Of a stretch of 64,000 bases of DNA, positions 44,701 through 55,912 are shown one piece after another; position 1 is the stretch's first letter; every line of letters starts with the position of its first letter. The notes under the pieces were generated by a model. That model was not told where the DNA came from, did not search any database, and was given only the letters and a program-made list of their open reading frames with translations. This DNA comes from Crambe crambe. Taxonomy: Eukaryota; Porifera; Demospongiae; Poecilosclerida; Crambeidae. The stretch is taken from assembly GCA_963924555.1 (NCBI GenBank), contig OZ004587.1, forward strand, positions 2,356,001-2,420,000. The letters run 5' to 3'. The translations under genes and the position numbers were made by a program.

Positions 44701-47700
44701 TACAACTGGAATAAGCACAAAAGACTATTATCAACACAAGGTTGCTGCTTGAGAATTTTGACGACCAAAAAATAATCTATCGAAGCATGGCTTTAGTTTC
44801 TTTGGAACAGTAGCATTCTACAGTGTTTGGTTTGCCCTCAGTTGTAGAGTAGGAAGAGGTAGTCAGTATGAAAATATACATAGTCTTCAACTATAGCATC
44901 TCGTTATTACTCGCCTCATTAACAATTAACTCATGAATTATTCATGAAAAAATTCCAAAGGGGGTGGAACTAGCCGATATATATGCACACTGCTATGCAG
45001 CCCACATGTTGAATTGGGAAATAAATTTCAATTTCGTTGTTACAACTTTAACTTTTATATATACATATTTTGTACATGGTTTTTTTCTTTGCTGAATAAG
45101 AATAAATAATTTTAACAATAGGTTTCTTAACATAGCCATACATTCTTCATGATTGCTCGTCATGTTGAAGGAAGAAGTGATAGTACTGCTATTTGTTCCT
45201 GCTGAGTTGCTGGCTGTTACACGATAGTAATATGTAGTGCCCACCATGAGATCACTTAATTCCACACTAAGGAGGAAGTTGACACGGGTGATATTTGGAC
45301 CACTGGTGATTGGGGAACTGCTCATATTCAAGTTGGACTCAGATAGTCCATACTGCACCACATAATACTCCTGATCATAACTTATAGAAGACACGAGCCA
45401 CTGCACTGTTGAGCGACTATGGAGTAAAGATTCCCTGGATATCCTCACATTCATGGGCATAGCTGGATTAGAGGCACCTATAGAGTACGAACAAAGGTAG
45501 CTTAAACTATGCCACTCCAAGTATGAGATACGTAGAGCCAAAGGAAGACGATTTGTACTTAGAGAGTGCAGTAGCTATAATGTAGGGAATCGGATGACTC
45601 AGAAATAAAATAGCCACCAGGTATTCATGTTTGCCAACTTTAAATTCATGCTTTGAAGCCTAAAATACACACTCTCTTTTAGATGCTAATAAACACTCAA
45701 CAGGGTTTCATACAGTGGAGGGAGAAATTCCCCCTCCCCATAAACCAATTACTGAATATGTGTCTTAAAAATAGCACATTTTTCCTCACACAAGTACGCC
45801 CACATGCATAGTCCACCCTCTATCCAAAATTCCTATATGAAACCCTGCTCAACATATTGACTATTCTTTCACTTCATCATCATTGATGTGTGGTCCAATT
45901 CTCTAGCCATGGTACAACTTCATAGCTCTACCATAATCATTCCAATACATCTACAGATTGATGGGCCCAATAAAGTTAGATTATGATACAGTGGAACCTC
46001 CGATGAAGGACCCTCCAAGAAAAGCACAACCTCCCAACAAAGGACACTCATTGGGCCCCTTTAACGTACCTCTGAGAAAAGGACAAAGTGGCTAATCCTG
46101 AATTGTATTGGAAGTTCTACTGTAGACTATAAGCATTTCAATTTTGTGGTTAATGGGATTTGTTTATACAGGCACAACCCTGTATTTCTAACTACACCAC
46201 ATCAATCCCTTGCAACATTCAAGCCCATAATAATACACAGCAATTAACAAATAAGCATTATCAATGATTTACCAATGATAGTTTGAGTCTGTGAGGAATT
46301 ACTAGTGATGATATCAGGGGCTGGGGAGACATCCAGAGTCACTGTGCAGGTGTACGTGTGAATTCCTGCTTCAGTGGCATTGATGGAAAGTACACTACTT
46401 CCACTGGTACTTGACTGACTGCCAGTAAAGAACTCAGCTGAGATGTTGGAAGAAGATCCCCCTATGGTACGGTGCCAGCTAAAAACCCTGTGAAGATTAA
46501 CTGAAGTGTCTTGAACAGTAATCATAGCAGAACAGTAGAAGGAGAAGCTGTTATAAGGAGCAATGTCCAGGTAACGACCAGCCACAGGATTCACAGGATA
46601 TAAAGAAATATCGATCCTTGGTTCTACATATTAAATTTGGAAGGTTAGAGGTTAGTATCATAATACATCAATACACACTATAGATCCTCCACCCAAAATC
46701 AATCATTAATAAAACCTCGATACCTTGAAACTTGAAACATCTGAATATCAGAGAGTGCGGTAAGAATAATATAAACTGGACTCTCTGTATCTCTTCTATT
46801 CTTGCTACAGGCTCAACTAAATTTCTTACATCTGGAAAACAATGCAGAAAATAATGATATGTCTGCTCAAACTCCTCCAGAACAGCGTCAACAATAGGCG
46901 TCTAAATCTAAAATTTTTATGATTGTTCATCATTATCAGATTCATCAGATTTTTTTTTTTTTTTTTGACGGCTATAACTCCATGATCCTTTCACATACGA
47001 CAATCAAATTCATATCAATTGATGAAGTTATAATCACACATTGTGCTTTTACCATCGTTATCCACACAGTTTTCCTCCAAAATAATCAGTTATATCGATT
47101 CATTATAAACGATATTATGTCAGCCATTTTGAAATTAATGACGTCATTTGTCACGCGCAAGCATCTGTCACGATCACATGCATGTACACGCGTGCCAACC
47201 AGTAGCTAGCTCTAAATAAAAAATGAGGTCACATAAAAGGTAAACAAACAAGTGAATGGAAAAATTATGCTAAATAAAAAGGCCATGTAGGCTTAGTCTG
47301 TACTTTTACCTATAGCAATTTCTGTGAATAAAATTATGCTGCCTTCAATAATAATCCCTACATCACTGCCTAAACCAAGCAGAACTTTTACACTGACATG
47401 AACAATTAAAGCAGCTTGGTGGGAGGCAGTGATGTAGGGATTATTATTGAAGGCAGCATAATTTTGATGTTTCACAGAAACTGCTATACATAAAAGTACA
47501 GACTAAGCCTACATGGCCTTTTTGTTTAGCATAATTTTTTTTCCTTTCATTATATTATTACGGTTAAGATAAGTTAAACATGTATAACAGCAAAATACTT
47601 ACTAGACACTGAAATATCTCTGGTTTGTTGTGGTGTTCTTATGAGTACCATATTAGTAGACATGATTGTAGCATTGCAGTGGTAACTGCCTTCATCTTGT

Positions 47701-49463
47701 GCACTCATGGGGTGGAACTCCAACAAGCGCTGAAATCTGTTTCCACTGCTAAAGAATAGGACTTCACCCAGCTGCACATTGCTCGAGTTGTCTCGGATGC
47801 CAGGACCTGAGAATGAGATATCTACTTGAACTTCATCAACTCTGGGAGTGGTTAGCAGGTATGTCAAAGTACAACTGTAACTGATATTCAATCCAACATA
47901 GTCTACACTTGAAGCAATTGTTTGTCGCTGGATTAACAGTATATAATCTGCAGAAAATAAGAAAAATGATTAATACTGGAATGGTATTGCAGTAACCCCA
48001 CAACCTCCCGTTTTTTTTGGTTTGTTAGTTTAATCAGAGTTCATAGCACACATTACCCCATGTGCAATGGTAGTTGGGTGCTCCATAGATCACATGAGCT
48101 CAGCCATTATAAATATCTTTTGCCTTCAGGACAAATTAGTAGTTGAACGAGTGCTTGTACTTGGTGAGTAATACAGGTAGTTTTCTCAAAAAACATAACT
48201 TGAGTTGTTAAAAGTTAATTGGTACTGCAACTGTCATCCATACATAACTACTCCAAAAGCTACGTACTTAAGGGTTAATTTCTCCTCATACCCAGGCCCC
48301 AATTTTTTCATGGGGCCTATAGCTAGGAGTGTTAAGGACCTAGGTTAGGCAACATGCTGATTTGCTAGTGTTATTAATGGTGCTGTAAAGTGCATAAAAG
48401 CAGCTACAGCTGCAGGTATTTTTTTTTCCTACAGCCAAAGGATGGTGTGCAGTATTTAGAAATTTTTGTTGCCAATATCATAAAAGAGCTATGCCATCAT
48501 TTCTCAGCCATTGCTCATGTAGTGCTCAACATTACACCATGATTAAATAATTACAAAGGGAACTGCATATTAAATAGAAAAAAAAATTTTTTTGAATAAT
48601 TAAGGGTGGTGGCACATCTCGCCCACACATGGTTGCTAAGGGGTCATATCACCAAAACTACTTGCACCATAGACTTTAAACTGCACATGGCTATAAAGCA
48701 GCTTAGTAATACTACACACACACAAAAAAAGAAGAAGAAAGGTCAAATCCTACAGGTGCTATGAACAGTTTTCAAATTCAAACTAAAAAGCATTACTTCT
48801 CACTAACCACCAAACTTCACTGGCTGATTTTTGGTTTGTAGCTTTCTAGCACCACTCTCTACAAAATCACAGAAGGGTTTGTTGATATCTATTTTGCTTC
48901 TTGATTTAACCCAGAAACTTAAATACTCACTTTTGGGAAGTCAAAAAGTAAAAAAGATACCAACAAATCCTTCTGTAATTTTGTAGAGAGGGCTACTAAG
49001 AAGCTCTAGGCCAAAAATCAGCCACTTAATTCCAGCGGTCAGTGAGAAGCAATGCTTTTTATCTCTAAAGAGTAAAACGACTCATAGCACCTGTAAAAAT
49101 TAACCTTTTTTCTTCATTTTTAGTGTGTATATTAGTGATATACTACCTTATAACTTGTGCAATTTGAAGTCCATAGCTATAGTAATTTTGGAGTTATGTA
49201 AGAAAGACTAAAATTTAATTGTTAGCACGTGCGTTGCTATGTGCCACCACCCTTAAGCAACATGAATGTCATGCCGGAGTTTCAAACTAAAGGTCAGGCA
49301 GAAACTAGTTTCTTTAGTCTATATTTTCAAGCGCAAGCTTATAAGCTGGAAGGCCTACCTTAGACATGACTTCTTGCTGTTTGGATTCTCTGCACACGAA
49401 GCTGACTAGCTAGTTTTAGCACTATGTTTGAGCCTTTCCAGGGCTGTATTCAGATATTTTACT

Positions 49464-49494
<31 letters not shown>

Positions 49495-50872
49495 GGCAAA
49501 GGAAAAGTGGATCTACACATGGTATAGATGACCGCATGGCCATAGGGAGAGGGGGAGGGTGCAGGAGGGGGATGTACCCCCTCCCACGCAGAGCGCAAAA
49601 GAAAATTTTACTTGTTTTGGAGGACTCGTTGTTGGCTAATTCTCCTACCATTTTCATAAGTGCCAATTTTTGTACTGAGTTAAAGAATTGTACTAAGTGC
49701 TCTCTGAGAGTGATCTGGAAGAAATTGTGGATGCATGGCAGAGAAAGATAAGTCATTATTAGCTGCTCATTTTTAATTTAAAATCTCTAAATTTAAAGAG
49801 GGACAAGATTAACTCAAGGGGGGTAAGTGCCCCCCTGCGCCCCCCCCCCCCCCTAAATGCACCCCTGCTTTCTACTTTAGTCTAAGCTCAAAAATATTTG
49901 AAGCCTTTCTACTTTAGCTCTAAAACATTTTTTTGCATAATCTATCTATGCAGAAAAGAAAATGGCACCCTGCTAGCCTCACCAAACTATCAAAGCAATG
50001 GCTGAGAACTCTAGAAGATGGGATATAATTTTTGGCTTTAGTACAACTATATAAGATGGGAAGAATAAAGCTCTAGAGTGCCTGTAACAGCAGAATCATT
50101 ACATTACATTACTACTGGCAAAAAAGAGTTGAAACAAGGTCTATGGCTCCTGCAGATTATGCTAGCATAATTTTTTTGGTATGCTCTGGAATCTGAGAAT
50201 TTTTTCAGAGATTTTGGGAATCATAGCACATGAAATTGAATCCAAGAAGGCTAGATCCCACACTTTGTGCAGTATGTGGTCAGTCAACATATGCTAGCAT
50301 TAGTGTAAGCAAGGCCTAAAATTGTCAGTTAGCAGGGCTAGCTAACTAACCCCACCCCCTAGGAATTGGCTAGCTTTCCTAATGAGATTATCATAAAATT
50401 CCACATAATTATATGTAGTTGTCCCTCCTCAAATTTTTCCACTAGGCATTTACCCTCCCCCCAAACAAAATTCTGAATTAAACTTGTTAGTATAAACTGA
50501 TGTGTGACCTTAAAAGTGCAAGCTAACAAGAATGAAATCAGATCTGGGTGCTGTCACTAGACCAGTCATTCCTATATATCACCTTTTTTCCTTTACATCT
50601 ATTAGAGTTGTTTTTATTTTTTATTGTTATTTGCTTTTGTTTTTTTTTGTTGTTATTGTTGTTTTTTTGTGCTGACTGATAATAATTTCAATGAGTCATG
50701 ACCCTGTAAGAGACAACTTTGCTCTCTCACTGATTAATAGTCCATGTAACTATTCCTCATTGCTTGGATAATGATACTTACTTTGAGCTGACATACGAGG
50801 GATATAATATGTCATAATCAGAATAGTAACTCCCATTATCAAGGGCTGGAGATCACTCCTTCTTGACTTCAT
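40870..50872 (-). CDS. G1: putative Ig-Ig-FN3-TM-NHL receptor
   Basis: Seven exons: 50,872-50,782; 47,947-47,603; 46,623-46,273; 45,477-45,142; 44,375-44,273; 43,214-43,189; 41,741-40,870. Phases are the same as in G2, and the sum is 2124 nt (707 residues plus stop). Layout: signal peptide (1-30), Ig1 (31-145), Ig2 (146-262), FN3 (263-374), TM (about 386-408), juxtamembrane WKNEWGRSG, NHL propeller (about 418-707). Both Ig1 cysteines are present. The juxtamembrane-to-NHL intron is 1.45 kb, the shorter of the two cases, and no other terminal exon was found in it. Predicted type I membrane protein with the propeller in the cytoplasm (inference from the signal peptide and the single helix). Transcript evidence would be needed to prove the last junction. 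Confidence 0.68.
42255..42280. repeat. Poly-C run
   Basis: 26 C in a row after GGGGGGAAGCTT; a second run of 21 C is at 42,541-42,561. Both are in the G1 intron before the NHL exon. Confidence 0.95.
43189..43214 (-). CDS. G1 juxtamembrane micro-exon
   Basis: 26 nt, acceptor TTTAGTAG, donor CAG/GTGAGT, phases 2 to 1. It encodes (W)WKNEWGRS(G). Confidence 0.65.
43570..44240. repeat. Inverted copy of the 18.96-19.6 kb repeat
   Basis: In the G1 TM-to-juxtamembrane intron. Reads in reverse complement to 18,960-19,600; GTTTTTTGTTGTTG runs lie near 43,710-43,745. Confidence 0.65.
44273..44375 (-). CDS. G1 transmembrane exon
   Basis: 103 nt, acceptor AATGCAG, donor GTAAAT, phases 1 to 2. NIDSIVDPTLPIILPILILL then VIIVGVIITIIVI: one helix after a short polar stalk. 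Confidence 0.85.
45142..45477 (-). CDS. G1 fibronectin type III exon
   Basis: 336 nt, phase 1 to 1; VQWLVSS, YVVQYGLSES, TYYYRVTASNSAG. Donor GAAT/GTATGG as in G2. Confidence 0.86.
46273..46623 (-). CDS. G1 Ig-like domain 2 exon
   Basis: 351 nt, phase 1 to 1. FSFYCSAMI, VFSWHRT and TEAGIHTYTCTV give the Cys-Trp-Cys core. Confidence 0.88.
46750..47550. repeat. 800-bp block shared with 15.34-16.13 kb
   Basis: Same block as in G3 but in the Ig1-Ig2 intron of G1. It contains the complete foldback MITE at 47,267-47,531. Confidence 0.85.
47267..47531. mobile_element. Foldback MITE, complete copy
   Basis: Ends ATGCTAAATAAAAAGGCCAT and, mirrored, ATGGCCTTTTTGTTTAGCAT; the arms pair through GTAGGCTTAGTCTGTACTTT and further through the CTGCCTTCAATAATAATCCC part, about 120 bp each. 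Confidence 0.92.
47603..47947 (-). CDS. G1 Ig-like domain 1 exon
   Basis: 345 nt, phase 1 to 1, acceptor TTTTCTGCAG, donor GTAAGT. SYSCTLTYLL and SAQDEGSYHCNATI carry the two cysteines. Confidence 0.88.
48604..49252. mobile_element. Foldback element with TTAA target sites, G1 intron 1
   Basis: TTAA at 48,600-48,603 and 49,253-49,256 flank GGGTGGTGGCACAT and its mirror. Arms of about 300 bp are imperfectly complementary. The homologous place in G2 (near 33,325) reads GAATAAGCAACACGAA without it. TTAA choice is known for piggyBac and Kolobok transposons. Confidence 0.85.
49464..49493. repeat. Poly-G run
   Basis: 30 G in a row. The low-complexity Gly- and Pro-rich open frames over it on both strands are artefacts of the run. 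Confidence 0.95.
50782..50872 (-). CDS. G1 signal-peptide exon
   Basis: 91 nt from ATG (50,872) to CTCAAA/GTAAGT, phase 1. MKSRRSDLQPLIMGVTILIM then TYYIPRMSAQ. The frame stays open further upstream, so an earlier start cannot be excluded, but only this ATG gives a typical signal peptide and is shared with G2. Confidence 0.75.
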
Positions 50873-51299
50873 TATGGTGTTCACAATAATAGCTGGATTT
50901 AAAAGAAATACCAAATAATAACTATACCATATTATTATTATAGCGGGAAATTTCGAATGGTCCAAATTTTGATATACTTCATATGCTAGACGTTTCTTCC
51001 TGACTGGGAGGCTAATAAAGCCGTAACAGATGTAGGCCAACAGTAGAGTTCATTGAGAGTTCATCGAAGCAAACAAGCTATAGCAAGTTCACTTGTGCCT
51101 CTTCTCTATAGCAAACTATGTTATATCCAATGGCTTCAGTAGAGGACAGTATTACTGTGGCAGGAAACTACTAGTGTGCACCACATCAGATTGTGGAATT
51201 AACTGTTCGAATATTTCTTTGGAGTTGAGCCTACAAAAATTTTGATGAAAAAATATTCCCACTATACTGTAATCGGCTAACTTCTCTCAGCTAACATAA

Positions 51300-51640
51300 T
51301 AAAATTGATTTCAACGATAGAATTCGTTTTCATAAAATCAGTTTTATGAAACAAACCACCACTGTTCAACCAGAATACTCTAACTCTGCTTATTATTCTC
51401 AGCTAACATGATAAAAATTCAATAGAATTAGTTCTCATAAAATTAGCTTATGAAACAAACCACCAATAATAACGAGCGTAGCTATATAAGGACGTTTCTG
51501 TGTGCATTTTTTTTGTATCACCCTGATGAAGGCTAGAGTATTCTGGTCGAAACGTTGGTGGTTTGTTTCATAAGCTAATTTTATGAGAACTAATTCTACA
51601 GAATACTCTAGTCTTCATCAGTGTAATACTGGTGCAAAAT
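51300..51640. repeat. Inverted-repeat cluster with CTGATGA...GAAAC core
   Basis: Three partial copies, in both orientations, of a GAGTATTCTGG unit near 51,360, 51,535 and 51,605, between ATAAAATTAGCTTATGAAAC units in both orientations. The copy at 51,523-51,553 reads CTGATGA, a possible stem, then GAAAC, like the core of a hammerhead ribozyme; see findings. Confidence 0.6.
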
Positions 51641-52148
51641 TGTGAAAATGATGTAACTATAAAAACATAAAACATAGATAGCATACACATTCTACATCAA
51701 GTTGTATAGCTAGCTAGCTCTGGACCTATCAGAGAAAACAAATGAAGACACAACAAGAACTACCCTTCTCTGAACCAATCAAACTAAGCTTATTGCCATA
51801 GATACTTTATCAAGCGGGTATGGTGCTCACCCTCTTCCCACGATGATCCTTGGATGACCAGTTACTTTGTCAAGGGAGTGCATTACTATCATCAGATGAC
51901 CTTGTATCCCTAGCTGGATGATTACTTAACCAGAAGGTTTCCCAAGACTATCTAGGGATAACAGTAGCTATAGATGTATTCACTCTCATCCCATACTTAT
52001 ACCTCAGTTATCTATCTGGACACCAACTTTTTTTCCAGGCTGCTGGATAAGTGAATTAGTCCAGATGTGGTTATGCTGTGTTGTATAGTTGGGCTAGTAC
52101 TAACAACCTAGAACAGTGTAGATACTTGTTATCCAGTAGTTAATTACA

Positions 52149-52233
52149 TCCAGAATACATGTACTACAAGCAATAATGGTAATCAATTTTTGATTACCAT
52201 TAATGTTTGCTTGTAGTACATGTATTCTGGATA
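52149..52233. repeat. Near-perfect palindrome
   Basis: TCCAGAATACATGTACTACA ... mirrored, centre GGTAATCAATTTTTGATTAC; arms of about 40 bp with one or two mismatches. Sequence between 51,650 and 52,148 shows nothing else. Confidence 0.9.
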
Positions 52234-52267
52234 AAGAGGTACAGATAACCTAGGTTACACTGTACCA

Positions 52268-53868
52268 CACAAGTTTGCCCAGTTATGTATGGGTCATTCC
52301 ATTTCAAATCAACCAAAGATAAAATGTGACCCCTCCAGATTTTTGTCAAATTTGGTGAGGTCAGAGTACTTATAGAGTATTGCAGCCACACCAAATTTCA
52401 GCTCCATTCATCGAGTATTCATGCTGACTTGTGGTAATTTGAAAGTCACCATTTTGAGTAAATTAGGTTTACTTTAATTCCTGCAACTTCAGTAATTTTT
52501 GTCATGGAGATTTGGGTCTAGTACCATCTTGAAGCTCTTTCTATGCCCTTTCAGATGATGAGTAAATATAGAGCAATTGTGAAACTGAAAGTGAACAATG
52601 GCAGACTGTGACCTTTGACCTTTGTTATTTCAAAAAACGCTGCTTTGATTTCAAATTTTTTTCAACTGTAACTTAGTCTCATGGCTTGTTTAACTTCCCT
52701 AAGTTTCAATTTGGGATTGCTTTGGGATCATGAGATATCAGTGAAAATGTCCTTAAAATGGTGTCTTTTCTATGATCTCTGATGTTGACCCCTAACTTTG
52801 TTGGTAGTCATGCTATAGATGCGATTTTCATGTCATTTTGAAGCTCTTTGAATGCTCTTTTTTAGGTGGGGTACCATGCACAAGTATTTTGAAACTGAAA
52901 GGTTAAAGTACAATATGTGACCTTTGACCTTTGCTATCATTCATCTTTATAAAATTCTTGCCTTTGTTGGCTCTATGCCTCAGATATCTATTCTACCTAA
53001 TTCTAGTTTGTTTTGTTTTTTTTTTCATTTAGCTAGAACTTACAGTAAATCATCAAGTATTTTCTTGTTAGCTACATTAAGGGCGTATCGACCTGCCAAA
53101 GGCAGGTCGAAACGCCCTTGGCTACATGCAGTTCTTCAAACTTACAATAAATTGTTGTGGCTGTTGGCAATCAAGAGTTAGGTGATTGAATTGCTTATTG
53201 AAGGACTGAAGAGCAACTAACAAGTGTGAGAAAGTAGGTAATAGGTTGCTATGCTTCTATACAGCAAAGGTTAAAGGTCAAATGATGTGAACCCTTAATC
53301 TTCAAAATGACACTGCATGATACTCCCTGAAAGAGCATTCGAAGAGCTTCAAAATGAGATAAATATCATGAGGTCTTTAGATATCAGAGATCATACAAAA
53401 AAGACACCATATTATGGACTTTGTTGCCAATATCTCATGATCCCAAAGCAATCCCAAATTGAAACTTAGGGAAGTTAAACAAGTCCATGAGACTAAGTTA
53501 CAGTTGAAAAAAATTTGAAATTGAAGCAGCGGTTTTTTGAAATAACAACGGTCAAAGGTCACAGTCTGCCACTGTTCACTTTCAATTTCATAATTGCTCT
53601 ATATTTACTCATCATCTGCAAGAGCTTCTAGACTCAAATCTCCATGATAAAAATTACTGAAGTTGCAGGAAGTAAAGTAAACCTAATTTACTTCCAAATG
53701 GTTACTTTCAAATTACCACAAGTCCACGAATACTCGATGGATGGAGCTGAAATTTGGTGTGGCTGCAATACTCCATAAGTACTCTGACCTCACCGAATTT
53801 GATAAAAATCTGGAGGGGTCACGGTTTATCTTTGGTCGATTTGAAATGGAATGACCCGTATGTAAGAA
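52268..53868. mobile_element. Large foldback element, about 600-bp arms
   Basis: Ends GGGTCATTCCATTTCAAATC and, mirrored, GATTTGAAATGGAATGACCC. Complementarity continues through ATCTGGAGGGGTCAC, CAATTTGGGATTGCTTTGGG and AGACACCAT... on the inner side. The middle (about 52,900-53,250) holds a smaller hairpin CGACCTGCC/GGCAGGTCG. No transposase. Upstream of G1. Confidence 0.88.
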
Positions 53869-54583
53869 AACCCAAGTGATCTATAGCCTTCCCATGGCAT
53901 TGCTGGACATACATTGCTTATTGCAGAAAACTAAAGTGGTAATTAAAAAGGGATATACGTAATTCAATATAAAGAATAAAAGAAGTGTACTGCTCTCTGA
54001 ATAGAATGGGACTCTTTGCAGTAAAGGGTGTGCATATCACTATGGAGTAAAGTAACACATCACTCAAATTGATCAGACCAATTCTGATCAATAGGTGTGG
54101 CTTTATAGCTGGCGTTCGTTCGATTCCATAAAAAGAAAATTTAAGCCGATTCGCAAAATATGAATCCCTCGAAAATTAAGTGCTATATGGTATGTTCTCT
54201 ATGGCCCTTTGGATTGCAGGCATATGCTCACATGACCTGCATAATTTGCAAAAACCCTACAATGTAGCAAAAAATACAGGAAAAATTGTTTTGCAATGTT
54301 GTCTATGGCCCTATGATTGGCTACAGTGAGGGTTTTCACAAATCAGGTGATATAATTATAAAAGCAAACATGTAATGATATGTAGCATAAGACATGTATA
54401 TAGCATAAAATTATTTTTTCTACAATGTGGTTTCATAATGACATATCAGATCACACATATCAGATCACACAAGGGAAGTAGACTATACAAAGTTAGTTCT
54501 TAGTTCTCCCCAGTGAAACTGATCAGAGATACCACATTAAAGGATTTTGATATTCTTGTGGCTATTAAAATTCATCGTTTTAA

Positions 54584-55246
54584 GGGAGTTGCTACCCACA
54601 ATTTTGGTGATTTTCGAAATATTTTGTCGAACTTCTAGGCTTCATACCGCCTTCATACATGCGCCTAGAACCTTTTTTTTTACCACCAAATTGCAGCCTT
54701 TTTAAAGAGCTTTCCAATGGTCTATTCAAAACCCCCTAAGTCCAATCATGACCAAGATAGCAAAAATATTTTAGAAAATCGTACAACTGATATCTCAAAA
54801 TATATAACCCTTCATACTTATTATGTGTTTAATACATGCCAAACACTACACAATGTATGCAGTGTACTACCACTAAGTGGTGGTCATTCACACTTGAGTA
54901 GCTTCAACCACATGTTGACACAGCTAATTCCCTGCATACATTGTTTGGTATTTGGCATGTATTAAACACAGAAGTATGAAGGCTTATAGATATCAGTTGT
55001 ACTTTTGCTATCTCGGTCATACATTGTTTGGTATTTGGCATGTATTAAACACAGAAGTATGAAGGCTTATAGATATCAGTTGTACTTTTGCTATCTCGGT
55101 CATGGTTGGACTTAGGGGGGGGTTTTAAATAGACCATTGGAAAGCTCTTTAAAAAAGCTGCATTTTGGTGGTAAAAAAATGGTATGAAGCCTAGAAGTTC
55201 AACGTAATATTTTCGTGGTTTTTATTTTTGTGCCGAATCCATCTCC
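54584..55246. mobile_element. TTAA-flanked foldback element upstream of G1
   Basis: TTAA at 54,580-54,583 and 55,247-55,250. Inverted arms share GAACTTCTAGGCTTCATACC and TTTCCAATGGTCTATT. The equivalent G2 site (about 35,470) lacks it. One arm carries an 83-bp tandem duplication (54,938-55,020 and 55,021-55,103). Confidence 0.87.
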
Positions 55247-55320
55247 TTAATAACATGAAAGAAAAATGGGCCCATCAGAGTGGTATTGCACCTCTCTAAC
55301 ACCCTTTGGGGAGAACCCTA

Positions 55321-55420
55321 CACTGTAAAAATGAAATTGTGTACTGCACACAAAATTGTCCCAATACACACAAAACAGTGTGTGTATTGGTGTGCAGTAA
55401 ATGCTTTCATTTTTACTGTG
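55321..55420. mobile_element. MITE of the CACTGTAAAAATG family
   Basis: Counterpart of 35,536-35,644 at the equivalent place upstream of G1, now about 10 bp shorter. Confidence 0.88.
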
Positions 55421-55912
55421 TAAACTTTACTATCATGGGATAACAGCCTTATAAACTATAATAAAAAATATGAGAGTAAGTTAAACCGAATCAGGCGATC
55501 CCATACTGCACTGGTCGGGATAAAATGCTACACATTAAATCAAATACATAGCCATACCACAGCCCAATTTTTTTCCAGCTCATACCATTATTATGATTAA
55601 CAAAGTGCATTTATAATCTTCCATGCTGAGTCTTTCCTACTCCCCTGGCTATGTACAGTTCTCCTTCAAGTCAGATCCACAGCATAGCAGTATTATAGCA
55701 GCAGGGTTCACCCCAAAGAGTGTTAGAGAGGTGCAGTACCACTCTAAAAGGGTCCATTTTTCTTTCATGTGATTAAAATAAACGTATTTTTATAACCACA
55801 AGAATATCAAAATTGTTTAATGTGGTATTCAAGCACCGCTCTGATCAGTTTAACTGGGGAGAACCCTACAGCAACCCAGTAAGTATTTACAGGAGGTTGA
55901 GGTAGCCTCGTC

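Noticed and set aside
49406-49756. Gly- and Pro-rich frames on both strands
   Set aside because: Produced by the 30-base poly-G run.
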